Assembly (NCBI GenBank): GCA_018398585.1
Contig: JAGTTD010000016.1
Span: 21,809,212-21,873,211, forward strand
Length of the DNA stretch: 64,000 bases
Source: Simmondsia chinensis
Taxonomy: Eukaryota; Streptophyta; Magnoliopsida; Caryophyllales; Simmondsiaceae
Direction: 5' to 3'
In this document: in pieces, positions 1 through 11,203 of the stretch
Layout: the number at the start of each line of letters is the position of its first letter
How positions within the stretch are numbered: position 1 is the first letter of the stretch
Made by a program: the position numbers and the translations under genes
The notes under the pieces: generated by a model
What the model was told of the DNA's origin: nothing
The model's database searches: none
What the model saw: only the letters and a program-made list of their open reading frames with translations

Positions 1-2509
1 TATGGCTGGTGAACTTCACTCATTTCTAATACATAATGTACTCATTGGACCAAATCACTTTGCATGGAAAAATAAGTTGGACTTAGTTATTACTCATAAG
101 GGACCTACTAGAAAGAAAGGAAAGGGCAATGTTGCATTATAGCACGAAGTCCAAAAAGAAGTTAGTAAAAGGAAAATGTTTCTTTTGCGGAAAAATTGGC
201 CACTGAAAACGGGGGGGGGGAACTGCACTAAGTACGTAGCTTCTCTTCCTGCAAAGACTACTAAGCCATTTGGCGAAGATATGTTGATATCTCACTTAGT
301 TGAGCCATGCACAGTTGAGAGTCCACCAGGTTCCTGGTGTGTGGACTCAGGTTCAACTGACATGTTTGTAATATGTTACAGGGGCTCAGGCTAACCAAAA
401 GGCTGCATGATGGGAGCTGTACCTGATGGTCAGGGACGGTACAAGAGTAGTGATATTTAGTGTAGGAGATGTTAGCTTAGTCTTTAGTGCTAGAGTTTTT
501 GATTTTAAAAGATTGTTTATTTGTACCTACTCTGCGCAAGAATTTGATTTTTGTATCTCGTTTTATGAATAATTGTTATTATGAATCGTTTAGTACAAGA
601 AATAAAATGTTTATTTGCTGAGTACATGAATAGATATTTCATTCATATTATTCTCCAAAAATGAATCTAACACAAGCTCACTTGTTCAATTTCCTAAGAG
701 AAAACACCCTGAAAGGGATAATGCCTACACATGGCACCAATATTTAGGTCACATTAATTCGAACAGGATCCAAAGACTGGTGAAAGATGGACTGATAGAG
801 GCTTTGGACTTGAAGTCATTACCAGTCTGCGAATCTTGCATATAAGGAATGATGACCAAGTCTGTCTTTAAGAGTAAAGGGGTGACTTGCTTGAGCTAGT
901 TCACACATATGTATGTGGACTAATGAATGTTCAGACATGAGGTGGGTATGAGTATTCATCACATTCACTGATGATTACTCAAGATATGGATATATTTACC
1001 TAATAAGACATAAGTTAGACTTTTTTTGAAAAGTTCAAAGAGTACAAAGCTGAAGTTGAAAGCAATTAAGTAAACAGGTTTAGTCACTTCGATCAGATCG
1101 AGGTGGTGAATATCTTTCGGGTGAGTTTTTGGATTTCCTAATTGCAAATGGTATAAGATCTCAGCTTTCTGCTCTGGGTATACCGTAGTTGAATAGTGTT
1201 GCAGAAAGAAGGAATAGGACATTGTTAGAGAGGGTAAGGTCCATAATGTGTCATGCTGCTTTACCAATCTTTTTTTTGGGTTATCCCAAAGGAATAAGGA
1301 TGGTCTTTTCTATAGTTCTTTTGAGCAAAAGGTTTTTAGTAAATATAAGAGCGAAATTTTTAAATGAGGATTTTGTAGTAAACTACAAAAGTACAAGCAA
1401 AGTAGTGTTAGAGGATTTAAAAGAAAAATGACACTAATTCTGAAAAGCTAGACACAACTCAGGATATAGTGGATGCATTAGATGCACCTATTGTTACGGT
1501 TGAGAATGTTCTAAGTACATGAGAGCTTAGGTGTAGTGGGAGGTTTGTTAGGGCACCTGACAGGTTCATGGCGGGAGCCTTAATGGTTGACCGTGACATT
1601 GAATTTGATTCTCTCAGGTACAATAATGCAATTAAAGACAAGGATGCTGACCAATGAGTCTTAGCAATGAAATTTGAGATAGAATTTATGTATTCTAATC
1701 AGGTTTGGGATCTTGTAGAGGCGCATGTTGGAATTAAGCTCATTGGTTGTAAATGAGTCTATAAGAGCAAATGACGAGTGGGCGGGAAGGTATAGACCTT
1801 CATGGCAAGACTGGTTGCTAACGGTTTTATACAAAAGGAAGGATTTCATAATAATGAGACCTTTTCACCAGTAGCCATGTTAAAGTTCATAAGGATACTC
1901 CTATCCATTATAGCTCATTATGAGATTAGGCAAATGGGTGTCAAAATGGGCCTTTTGAATGGTCAGTTTCATTGGCAAAAATCAGGAGCATATGGTATGC
2001 AAGCTGAAGAAGTCCATTTTTGGACTGAAGTAAGCATCATGCTCATGGAATATTATATTCAACGGAGCGATTACGTCTTATGGTTTTGAGCAATTGGTTG
2101 ACGATCAAGAGAAAGTAGTGACTTTCTTAGTATTATACGTTGACGATATACTACTCATTGGGAATGATGTAGGGGTGTTATCAGCTATAAAGATTTGGTG
2201 AGCTAGTTCCAGTTGGCTATACGGATTTAGACTTCCAGTCAGATGGGGATGCTAGATGAACGATGTCTTGGCATGTCTTTACCCTTGGAGTAGGAGCCAT
2301 TAGTGGGAGGAATGTCCAACAGTGTTGTATTGCTGACTCCACCATAAAGGCTAAATACGTTGTAGCTTTAGAAGCTGCAAAGAGGGGCATGTAGGTTCAG
2401 ATGAAGTAGTTGACTTTACTAAGAACTTGGCACAGTAGACCTTTGGTTCATACATAAAAGAGATGAGCATAAAAGCTGTCATAAATTGGATTTAGGACAA
2501 GTGGGAGAT
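1..2509 (+). pseudogene. Copia-1 gag-pol remnant (Ty1/Copia)
   Basis: Decayed Ty1/Copia polyprotein, readable only in pieces. In order: a CCHC zinc knuckle near 175-230 (CFFCGKIGH, then a stop where the family has Trp); a protease stub around 335-375 (WCVDSGSTD); a pre-integrase stretch near 730-845; integrase residues near 1190-1290 (NSVAERRNRTLLERVR); reverse transcriptase around 1800-2190, including YVDDILLIGN at about 2140; and an RNase H trace near 2330-2400 (ADSTIKAKYVVAL). The family makes a polyprotein that copies element RNA into DNA inside virus-like particles and integrates it. Many stops and frameshifts show this copy is dead. The 5' part lies outside the window. The knuckle is split by a run of ten G at 211-220. 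Family-level identity is firm; I cannot name the lineage. Confidence 0.85.
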
Positions 2510-4523
2510 TGTTAGGAATAGTATCCTAAAATCCCAATTTATCTATTAATATTATTTTATTAAAGAATAAAATTGAAGTTCCAGTCCCTTCTTTGTTAAA
2601 TTTGTGTAAGCGAACATTTATACTGCATGTGATTTTCTTTTAAGTATCGTCCATGAGATGGAAAGAGTCCTCAGATTACATTTTACATGTTCGTTCTAAG
2701 TGGATAATGAGATTAAGCCACATATAGACTTGGAACAAATGGTATGGAATATTATTTGAATAACTCGTGGTCGATGATGAGCTTGGGCTACTTGTATGGT
2801 AAGACCATGACTTAACACTTTAGATGACTTGTCTTGGTCATGTGGATAGTGATCCAAAAGTGTTAGGTCGGTGTGTTTAATAAGATTGACACACTGAGTT
2901 GGACCATATGGATTACTTATTTCTAGACTACTATCAGAGATGAATGATTCATGTTGTACTGTTTGAACGAAGGCCTTAAATCCTGAGAGTATTCTGGACT
3001 TGTGCATGGAGCGTTAGTTACTTTGGTGTACTATAAGTAAGATCTAAACATATGATTGAATTCTCACGTACACTGGGTAGCGGCGTGAAGTGTGACAAGG
3101 ATCGGATATTCAATAGGGAATCTACAGTCTCTTATGTGATACAGATGTCCCCTTAGTTGATTCGCAAGTATTTGAATAGTTTGGAAACTTTAGCCAAAGT
3201 ATTCCAAGTGTTTGACATTTGAAATTTATACTGTGAATATGTTCAAGTATAAATGGATTATTTAGTGAATGATGAGTTGGTAACTAATGGAGCAGCTATG
3301 AGAAGGATAATGGTAGTAGTTATATTTATTCTTCATCATAGACATCTAGTGGAGGGGGTTGTTGCCATCAATACGGTTTATTTGGAAAATATCGAATAAA
3401 TGGTTTAAATCTGGAGTGCAGTGGAATTTATTTAGTGGAATTAAGTCCCATTAAATAGTAATTAAATTATATCACGAGAAGATTAATTTAACCCATTTGG
3501 AACTAGATTTAAATTGTCCCTAAGGTTCCTGCACAAGCCTCTGTATTTATTGCCATCGAAAAATATTAAAGAATTCATGAGATGGTTAAATTAATTTTGC
3601 CAAATATTATTCATGAGATGAAGGAAAGTTAAAAATTACAAAATAAAATAATTTTGAAAAATTAAAATTCATAAGATGAATTTTTATATGTGGGAAACAA
3701 AACAAAAAAAAAAAAAAAAAAAATCACAAAATAACTCGCACAGAGGTCAATTCGTGTGCTCACGGATCAACCAACCAGTGTTGCGCGCTAGGAGGCTTGG
3801 GGGCCATCCACGTGAGCATGGGTGGGCCATTTGTGGCCCGCCATGTGGCATGCGGTGTACTTTAAAATAACAAGTGGCTCCCATGCATTGAAACACCGTG
3901 TTTTGCCTTCGTTTTAATTGAAACGGTGCGTTTCGTTTTTAACTGAGCAATTCCCACATTTCCCAGCCCATTTTTGCTCGGTACACTACTATAAATAGAG
4001 GTACCTATTTCATTAGTTTGGTATCAATTTTAAATTAAGGGTTCTAGAAAGTATTGGCTTTCAGGGACCCTAATTGGTTTCCTAGTTTAATATTTTTTGG
4101 AGCCCACTTTCTGGGCAGTTCGAGGTCATTGCGTAGAAAACCGCTAGGTCTCGGCTTTCTTAGCTTCTTGGAGTTCTTATTATTTTGGTTTTCTTATATT
4201 GGAGCAATTCCGGGTATGTTCTTCTTTCCTTCTCTTTTAGTTTTTCCTTTTCTATTTATTTACAGTTTTTTCTTATTATGCCTTTTAGAAATTCATGTAA
4301 TTGTTATGAATGTATCAGAGTAGAGGCATATAGATTTAAATTAGGAATTTAAATATGTAGATTGAAATTCGGAATTTTAAATCTGTAGATTGAAATTCTG
4401 AATTTTAAATCTGTAGATTTAAAATTAGGAACTTTAAATCAACTTTAGGTTTATAATTAAGAATTTTAAACCATTGCATTAACTTAATTAAATTCGAGAG
4501 GATTTTTGAACTGTGTCCCAACA
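2510..4523 (+). repeat. LTR of Copia-1 (about 2.0 kb)
   Basis: Starts TGTTAGGA directly after a purine tract (GTGGGAGAT, 2501-2509) and ends TCCCAACA, giving an imperfect terminal inverted repeat with TG...CA ends. It is followed at once by a primer-site-like sequence (GGTATTAGAGC). A TATA box sits at 3990-3998. The roughly 2-kb length is long for a Copia LTR. A run of about 20 A with one interruption lies near 3704-3723. Confidence 0.8.
3990..3998 (+). promoter_or_regulatory. LTR TATA box
   Basis: TATAAATAG is preceded by GTACACTAC and followed about 25-35 bases later by a plausible transcription start. It lies about three quarters of the way through the LTR, where a Pol II core promoter of an LTR retrotransposon is expected. 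Inferred from position and motif only. Confidence 0.6.
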
Positions 4524-4690
4524 AGGGGTATTAGAGCAAAGGGGTCTATAGAGATAGCCTTATTCTTGGAAACTCTCGCGTGAGGTGTCACGAAGAGTGA
4601 CTTTCTGACCGGGGGCTTAGATAGCGAGAAGAGTCTCCTACGCTAAATGCTTTGATAGGTGCACTTTGTTGTGACCACAGTTGGAGAACT
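4524..4690 (+). mobile_element. Copia 5' leader downstream of the LTR
   Basis: Immediately after the LTR, GGTATTAGAGCAAAGGGG resembles the iMet-type primer site (TGGTATCAGAGC). It runs into a leader with GAGATAGCC and TTAGATAGCGAGAAGAG. This is 5' internal sequence of a Copia element, not host flank, so the LTR at 2510-4523 has internal sequence on both sides. The leader is cut off at about 4690-4755, where the minus-strand Gypsy fragment begins. Confidence 0.6.
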
Positions 4691-4929
4691 GTGAACCCTA
4701 CAATTATGATCAGAGTTAGATTAATTAATAACTAAGTTAGTTATTTATAACAGGTTGTTCAAATATATCCTTAAAGTCATGCAACAACCTATTAATTGAT
4801 AGGTTAGCATTCACCTTACCCTCCATAGGTTCTGCACTAAGTGAAAAGAGCTGTCCCACCTACTGAATATCGCTTCTCCTGATCACTCCTTGTAGCCTTT
4901 TGCAACTCATAATCTGCAAGCTTCCTCAT

Positions 4930-6319
4930 TCAACAATACCTTGCAACTGGACTGGGACTCCTTCCCTTTCAAAGGACACTATCATTTGAGCAAAATCAAA
5001 CACAATTAGGCTGATTGTTTTCATCCAATCCACCCCCAAGACCATGTCATAGTCTCCTAACTTCAACATCCTGAAGTCATAATTGAGCTAATGGCCCTAC
5101 ATACCCCATTGGAATTGCTTGCACCTCATCTGAGTTAGCATTGAATTCCCATTAGCTACTATCATAGCTAGGGGGCTTGTTCTTATGAGTTCATGACCCA
5201 CTATCTTAGCTATCTTGGGATCCAAGAAGCTATGAGTACTTCCAGTGTTGATTAGTATCAATAAGGACTTGCGCTTTTCCTCTCTTTTGATCCGAATTGT
5301 GCTATGAATCCCACTACTAGTCAAGGCTCGAATTGAGATCTCAACCTCATCCTCTTCTGATTCCTCTTGCAATTCCTCCACTTGAACACCTTGATCTGTT
5401 ATCTTCTCTTGATTCTCATCTGAATCATGACCAGTCATTGCCACCAACTTGGGATTGCATTTCTGACCAAAGAAGCATTTTTGGTTGCATTTAAAACATG
5501 ACCTCTGAGCTTTCTTTTCCTCCAAGCTCAAGGTCTTAGCTGCACTTGGTGCTGCTTGTTGCAAGGACAAAATTGCCTTGCTAAAACTATGGATTCAAAC
5601 AATCTTGCCTTGGAGTAAGCTTTGGACAATGTAGGAGGATTAAGAGCCTTAACTAAGTTCCTGATCCTAGGTTTAAGACCACTAATGAAGCTAGACAAGT
5701 AATAGGCTTCACTTGCTCCCGAATTGATGGACATCATCCTTGCTCTCAAATTCTCAAATCGAGTCATGTATTCCTTGACACTACTTACTTGAGCTACCTT
5801 GTTGAATCTGTCTACTACTTCTCCCGAACTTTCTTCCCCGTACCTTTCACACAATTCATCAACAAAGTCTTGCCAAGATATTGTTGGATTGCTCAAAGTC
5901 AAGTTATGGAACCAAACTTCTTGATCTCCTTGTAAGTAAATTGTAGCCAATTCCACCTTTTGAGCATCAGAAATAGCATAAAAACCAAAGTACCTTTTAC
6001 ATCTCCTTATCCACGACTGAGGTTGTACTCCATCAAAGCCATCAATCTCCACCTTTGGTTGGCGAAATCTTGAATTGCTCACCACTTGCATTCCCTTAGT
6101 AGGTTCTTTAGTTGGCTTTGGATATAAAGGATCAGGAGGTTTGCCTCCCGTAGGAAGAATACCAACTCCTGCAGGAGCTGCTTTTCTATTGATTTGCTCT
6201 TGCATTCCAATTAACTGCTGCTATGATTGCTGCATTGTCAATATCCAATCTTGCATTTGTTGTTGCAATTGATCAAATTGCTCTGTTTGATTTGATCCAT
6301 TGTTTGTTGTACTAGCCAT
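4930..6319 (-). pseudogene. Gypsy gag-protease pseudogene
   Basis: Gag begins at an ATG at 6319-6317, about 60 bases inside the primer site, with a Gln-rich N-terminus broken by a stop near 6223. The next open stretch (6205-5528) is the retrotransposon gag core (WFHNLTLSNPTISWQDFVDE, FISGLKPRIRNLVKAL). A frameshift near 5580 moves to a second frame (5570-5097) holding a zinc-knuckle-like CFKCNQKCFFGQKC and an aspartic protease core, LINTGSTHSFLD, where the expected catalytic Asp of D-T-G reads Asn. The protease tail (VLGVDWMKTISLI) continues to about 4960. Gag forms the particle; the protease matures it. This copy is inactive. Confidence 0.8.
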
Positions 6320-6379
6320 TGCAGTAGACTTCTTGCCTTTAGCCAGCTTGACCTAAGCAATTAGCAAGTTAAAACACAA

Positions 6380-6393
6380 GCTCTGATACCAAT
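6380..6393 (-). promoter_or_regulatory. Primer binding site (iMet type)
   Basis: Read on the minus strand the sequence is TTGGTATCAGAGC, immediately internal to the LTR edge at 6394. It matches the 3' end complement of plant initiator tRNA-Met used by many Gypsy and Copia elements. Confidence 0.75.
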
Positions 6394-6722
6394 TGTTATG
6401 ATTTAAGATCAATTTGAATCATAACCTAGGAGAGAGAGAGTAAGAGATGAGAAAGAAGTGAGATTGAGACGAGAGGTAGAGAGAATTGAGAGGAGAAGAA
6501 CATATTTTCTATTTCATTAACACCTCTTACAAATGAAGAACAAGCCTACTTATACCTTTCAAACAAAAGGCGGCAAAAATACAATTAAAATATCTAAGTC
6601 ACTTAACCACTCTAACTGACATTCCCTCCAAAACTATATATTAAGAGCTAAAGCATTACACGGTTAATTGGAAGCTAATACAAGAATCTATTACTTAACG
6701 GTTTGAAGCACAAATCATGACA
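6394..6722 (-). repeat. 5' LTR of the truncated Gypsy element (329 bp)
   Basis: Plus-strand reading starts TGTTATGATT and ends AATCATGACA, an almost perfect 10-base terminal inverted repeat. It contains a GA-rich tract and, on the minus strand, a TATA-like TATAAGTAGG near 6548-6558. No partner LTR is present in the window. Confidence 0.75.
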
Positions 6723-6890
6723 CATTAATTTCTAACGGTTTGAAAAGCATTGCAACCAAGGTTTACAACTCATTAAATTCTGATGGTTAATTCACCAATT
6801 ACAACTGGGCCTTATATGTTTGAATATGGGCTTATATGTCTAAAAATCAGGATATACATATAGGGTAGTGTTATTGTTAGGATAGTTTTA

Positions 6891-7176
6891 GGGTAAATTA
6901 TATATTAGTATCATGAGGTTTAATGTACTAATTGTTTAGTCCACAAACTTTGTGAAATAATTTTTATTCCAAAAAGTTACATATATTTAATAATATAGTC
7001 CAAACAACTATATAAAAGAATAAAAGCAGGGCCTATTTTGTATCCTTACACATCGTTATTTGTATTATTTTATTAAATTCATATAACTTTTTGAAATAAA
7101 AAATTTTATTTTATAAAGTTTGTGGACTAAAAATTAATACACCAAACCTTTTGAGGTACTAATATATAATTTACCC
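6891..7176. mobile_element. MITE-like inverted-repeat element (286 bp)
   Basis: The left arm GGGTAAATTATATATTAGTA is mirrored by TACTAATATATAATTTACCC at the right. Pairing continues inward through TTTAGTCCACAAACTTT and its complement, giving arms of about 70 bases. There is no coding capacity. TTTA flanks both sides, but it is too short to be a convincing target duplication. Confidence 0.7.
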
Positions 7177-8239
7177 TTTATTAAATTTATGTCAAGACAA
7201 TTTCAAAGCAATAAAACTATAAAAGTCTTTTTATTTTTATGATATTAACAAAAAAAATACTCTGGTAATAACAATAGCCTAGCTTCATATAACTTGTCGG
7301 GTTGCACAAACATTCAAGAATTAGGGCTTAGGATCAATAATTTAGGAATGGTTTAGGGCTAAAAAATTTGAAACCAAAGGCTCTGTTTGGTTGGGAGAAA
7401 TAGTCTTCCTTCATCAGACAATTTTTAGAGGAAAGTATTTTCACAGAAGTGCATAATTTAGAAACAATTTTTCTTCTTTGATTTAGGACAAAAAAAAAAA
7501 AAACACTCCATTCCTTAATTATTTTTCTTAACGACAGGGTTCTTAGTACTTGGCATTGTCCACGGTCCTTGATTTAGACCTCAATTGGTTTTCTGTTCAT
7601 TCCAGGTCAGGTTTAGTGTAAAGGATATTTAAAAAGGGTAACATACTTGTTTAGATTAAATCCAGGACGAAACCAACTAAATTTAGTCCAAGACCAAATC
7701 GAATCGGTATTGTTTGCTGCAATATTCAGTCAATATGAACGAATTCTATTGATTTTTGGTTTAGTCTGACCTAGTTTTGCGCCAATGAGCATTTCTACTT
7801 TAAGAAAGTGACTTCCAAGTTGGATCATAAACTATTATATTTACTTAGGGGATTGGTGTTCTTTTAGGTGTGTTTAATTACTAATCCAAATCTCAAGCTT
7901 CGATCTGACTTGACTATTTGGTCTATAACCAGGCAAGACAAATTGTTATTTAGTCTAATCCACAGTCCCTGGTTATAGCATAACGGTCTTTTTTAACTTT
8001 TCCGTCTAAGGCTACACCGGTGGTTGGCCATATTAAACATGTCTAATTTATCTAATCAGTTAACAATGTATATAGGTCAAATGTAATCATTTTGTTTGGG
8101 ACACAAATAGACCAGCAGATTTTGGTCACAAAGGTTTTGGCCTTTTTGTGCGGTAGCATCCGCTGGACAAAGCCTTTTCATTTCTCATCAAAGCTAATGT
8201 CTTGGGATTCTCAGTCCGTTGTGGATAGTCCTAAGGCCA
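7177..8239. other. AT-rich interval without recognised gene
   Basis: No open frame with family resemblance on either strand and no clear repeat ends. A short poly-A run lies near 7490. Probably old, unrecognisable repeat sequence up to the Copia-2 LTR. Confidence 0.5.
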
Positions 8240-8533
8240 TGTTGGTGTATTTTCAAAACAAATAAAAAAGAGTTTGGTGTTTTTTGGGTGAAGTGGTGTC
8301 TCTTCATGAAGGGATATGTTTCTTCATGAAAAGACACTTGAAAAAACTTCATTCTCTCATTTCTTAAGTCTCGATCGTTCTTCCTTTCTACACTCTTAGT
8401 CTCATTTTGTTTTGGGTTTTATTATATCTCTGAGACTGATTTGGTATACATGAAGTAAGTCTTAAATAAAGTAGTTTGCTATACGCCTGACTGGTGACTG
8501 AATTTAATACCCGTTTTACGAATTTTCCTAACA
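8240..8533 (+). repeat. 5' LTR of Copia-2 (TATA region deleted)
   Basis: TGTTGGTGTATTTTC ... TTTCCTAACA. Similar along its length to 15438-15775, but where the 3' copy has TTGAAAAATTATAAATACC and about 50 further bases, this copy goes straight from GACACTTGAAAAA to ACTTCATTCTCTC. The core promoter is therefore gone from the 5' LTR. Confidence 0.75.
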
Positions 8534-8845
8534 ATCTTAAGACTTAATTTTGCTTATCCAATTGGCTTCTTCTCTTGGTGTGATTCGATGGCCAACTTTG
8601 GAGATTAATGAAAGTTACTAGGAGAGAAGAATGAGATTTCTTCTTGGTCTTTTTGTTATATAAATCACTATGAATCAAGGTACTTTTTTTTAATTTGAAT
8701 ATATGTGAAAATAATGTTGTTCTCATGATACATGAGAATTTGTGTATTATGTATTGCTATTTATGCATATAATTTAAGTATATATGTGGTACAATGCCAA
8801 AAATTTAGAAACTCATGATATTTCATTTATGCATATTTTGTAATC

Positions 8846-9430
8846 TGTTACAATACAAAATGTAAATCAACTAGAATCACAACTAATAGTATATATTTTG
8901 ATAGAGTACCTCAAATAATAGAGGATTTTACATAAGGAAAGAGGGGAGAAACTAGAGACAAATAAGGGGGGAGAGAGAGAGAGAGAGAGAGAGAGAACAC
9001 ACATTACATTCAACATATCTAACCCTCATCCCTAACTCCCTATTTATAGAGAAAACATCCTAAAATATCTACAAAATATCTATGATGAGGTGGCATATCA
9101 TAGAAGGTTCTGGAAGGAGGCTGCTGATGGCGGTGCCAAGACGTGGCTAACGGGCGAGTAGGGAAGGAAGGCACTGATGGGGTTCTGGCGGTAGCTAGGT
9201 GTGTTCTGTAGTGACGCCATGTATAGAAGATTGGCGGAGGGGATGGCGAGATGGGCACTGGCAGTAATGGAGGAGAATACGTTAGCGGGTATGGAGATGT
9301 GGTTCGCGGTAGGTGATCGGGTGGATGAATGCGTGTTGGCGGCAAACTGAGAGGGAACATATGGAGGTAGTGGCGGTGACGGTAGTTGGGAAGGGGATCT
9401 TAGCGGCTAGGCGATACACGTGGTGTACCA
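8846..9430 (-). repeat. 3' LTR of nested Gypsy
   Basis: Direct repeat of 11204-11769. Ends TGTTACA...TGTACCA on the plus strand. Contains a (GA)n microsatellite at about 8972-8995 that is shorter and interrupted in the partner LTR. Confidence 0.85.
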
Positions 9431-9512
9431 ATACTGCCCCCTTGAAACGATCCTTGTCCTCGAGGATCGAGAGCAAGGTAGGGTGGGTGGGGACTAGTGG
9501 AATGTCGTCCTT

Positions 9513-9884
9513 CTATATGGAAAATCCCACTCTGGCTCGCACTACTTCTTTCCCCTCCAAAGACCAGGGGCCCCAAGGGTCATGGATATCGAGCCAACTC
9601 CGGCATGTAGATGATCCTCCTGGATCAAACACTAACTTTTGGAACTTCAGCAAGATATGAGCCGCGAGGTGATCTCGGTAGTCAAAGAGTAGGTGGGATT
9701 GTGGAGGCTTCGTGGACATGGTGACCGCTTCCTTTAAGTCTGAGAGCAGCTGCGGGGGCACTAGAAGATCTAACTCGATTGGCGGCTCCGAGCTGACTAT
9801 GAACAATGGAGGCAGGTTGGAGGTTGGAGTCATCGGCATGGTGGAGAGTGGAGTTGTGATGGAAACCATCTGTTTTCCATTCAC
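9513..9884 (-). CDS. Unrecognised ORF near the 3' end of the nested Gypsy
   Basis: Open for 123 codons on the minus strand, between the gag remnant and the 3' end of the element. The N-terminal half is Pro/Ser/Thr rich; the C-terminal half has LLFDYRDHLAAHILLKF and WSLEGKEVVRARVGF. It has no protease, RT, RNase H or integrase motif. It could be a remnant of the pol-gag spacer or an element-specific extra ORF. Nothing shows that it is expressed. Confidence 0.35.
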   Translation of the reverse strand: MNGKQMVSITTPLSTMPMTPTSNLPPLFIVSSEPPIELDLLVPPQLLSDLKEAVTMSTKPPQSHLLFDYRDHLAAHILLKFQKLVFDPGGSSTCRSWLDIHDPWGPWSLEGKEVVRARVGFSI

Positions 9885-10027
9885 AACTGTAGCTAGAGGC
9901 TAGTTGGTGGCATCCTCGGATACGTCAAGAGATGGAACAACGGCGGTATCTGGAATGGGGTCAGGGCTCGGTTCTGAGGCCGATTGTAGAGGAGAGGCGT
10001 CTTCGGTGAGTGGGGCAAGCATCTCAC

Positions 10028-10536
10028 TTAGCTGCTTCGTGGGTGGTCATCAGTTGGTGGAAGATGCTGGGGTAGAGGGTTGGCGGGATGGGCTCTCACG
10101 GGACTTGGCGTGGGCATGATGGGAGCCATACTCAGAGACCCCTTGGCCCCTAACTTCTCAAGGTAGGTGAGGTTATGTTCCCGCTGCTTTGCCAACAACT
10201 TGGCGTCACGCACTGTCTGGAGCATGAATAAAGTGACGCCTTCAGCTATCTCTTCCCGTAAGCCGCCTATAAACACTTCTATCTTTTTTCTTTCCGTCAA
10301 CCCACACTTGTCCACTAGGGACTTAAATTGGCTCAGGTACTCGCCAACATTATAGGTCTGGCGAAGCTTTATGAGCTCCGTGAGTGATTTGAGCTATGCA
10401 ATTTTGGGGTATTGAGCCGATAAGGCATCCATGGCTTTATTGAATATTCCATGCTACGCTCAAATGACGCTCGATGGCGCTCACTGGCTTCCTCTCTCTC
10501 TTTCACCGAGGTCAAGGTCAAGTTTCCTTCAGCCAT
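10028..10536 (-). pseudogene. Gypsy gag remnant
   Basis: A candidate start ATG lies at 10536-10534, followed by a charged N-terminus (MAEGNLTLTSVKEREEASER). After a frameshift, gag-like sequence reads YPKIA, then TYNVGEYLSQFKSLVDKCGL, FIGGLREEIAEGV and a Pro-rich tail, ending near 10028. The pattern (short region ending in an F-I-x-G-L motif, then a Pro-rich linker) is typical of Gypsy gag before the zinc knuckle. No knuckle is visible. Confidence 0.65.
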
Positions 10537-11189
10537 GGCGAGATGGTTAGGGGTAAGAAATGGGGAAAATGGTTAATGCATTTTATCAAACACTTTGTTT
10601 GCAAGTTGGGGTTTGAGTGAGCTTAAACTGAACTGGTGGTATTTGAAGATGAAGATGATGGTGTTTGATGATTCGTGTATGGTGAGGATGAAAGGGCCGG
10701 GGGGGGGGGGGGGGGGGGGGGGGGAATCTGTTAGGGGGTTTTTCTTTTTTTTTTTTTTTTTGGTTACTGTCCTGTTTTAACAGTGAGGTGTGGTTTGTTG
10801 ATAGAAATGACGATGGTGATGGCAATGATGGAATGAAGATGACGGGTTTAACATTGATGGTGATCGAAGGTGGGTTGTTGGTGATAATGGTGAGCTGAAG
10901 AGAGGGGGTTTTGGTGTTCTGCAAATCAGGGGCAATCGGTGTTACTGTTGATGGAGTCCGGTGGTGGGGGTAATGATCGGGAGCCCAGCGATGACAATGG
11001 TGACAGGATGATGATGATGATGGTGATTCAACAATGGTGATTGACTGATGATGACGGTGAAGATGATGATGACCGATGATGGTGATGATCCCGGCGGCGG
11101 TGGTGGTGAGGATCGGTGATGAAGATGAATCGGTGATGATCACGCTCGAATTTCGGCAATGAAGATGATGGTTGGTCCGAGGAAGGACC
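10537..11189 (-). other. Low-complexity 5' leader of nested Gypsy
   Basis: Rich in GATGATG and GGTGGTG triplet-like repeats on the plus strand, plus a run of 26 G (10699-10724) and a poly-T run (10743-10761). Long apparent frames here arise from the triplet composition. I do not regard them as genes. Confidence 0.6.
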
Positions 11190-11203
11190 GCTCTGATACC
11201 AAT
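11190..11203 (-). promoter_or_regulatory. Primer binding site of nested Gypsy
   Basis: Minus-strand ATTGGTATCAGAGC sits directly against the LTR edge at 11204, the same iMet type as at 6380-6393. It fixes the minus orientation of the element. Confidence 0.75.

Larger units (their letters stand above)
4755..6722 (-). mobile_element. Truncated Ty3/Gypsy element (gag-protease, 5' LTR)
   Basis: Minus-strand Gypsy fragment with a 5' LTR (6394-6722), primer site, gag, knuckle, protease and the linker that normally precedes reverse transcriptase (DFKDIFEQP near 4755-4785). Reverse transcriptase, integrase and 3' LTR are absent. The left end abuts the Copia leader, so the element was cut there by deletion or recombination. 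The short LTR and gag type suggest a chromovirus-like lineage; I do not assign one. Confidence 0.75.

Noticed and set aside
4523..4524. Host flank directly after the Copia-1 LTR
   Set aside because: The sequence after 4523 is a primer-site-like motif and Copia leader, so it is element sequence and no target duplication can be read there.
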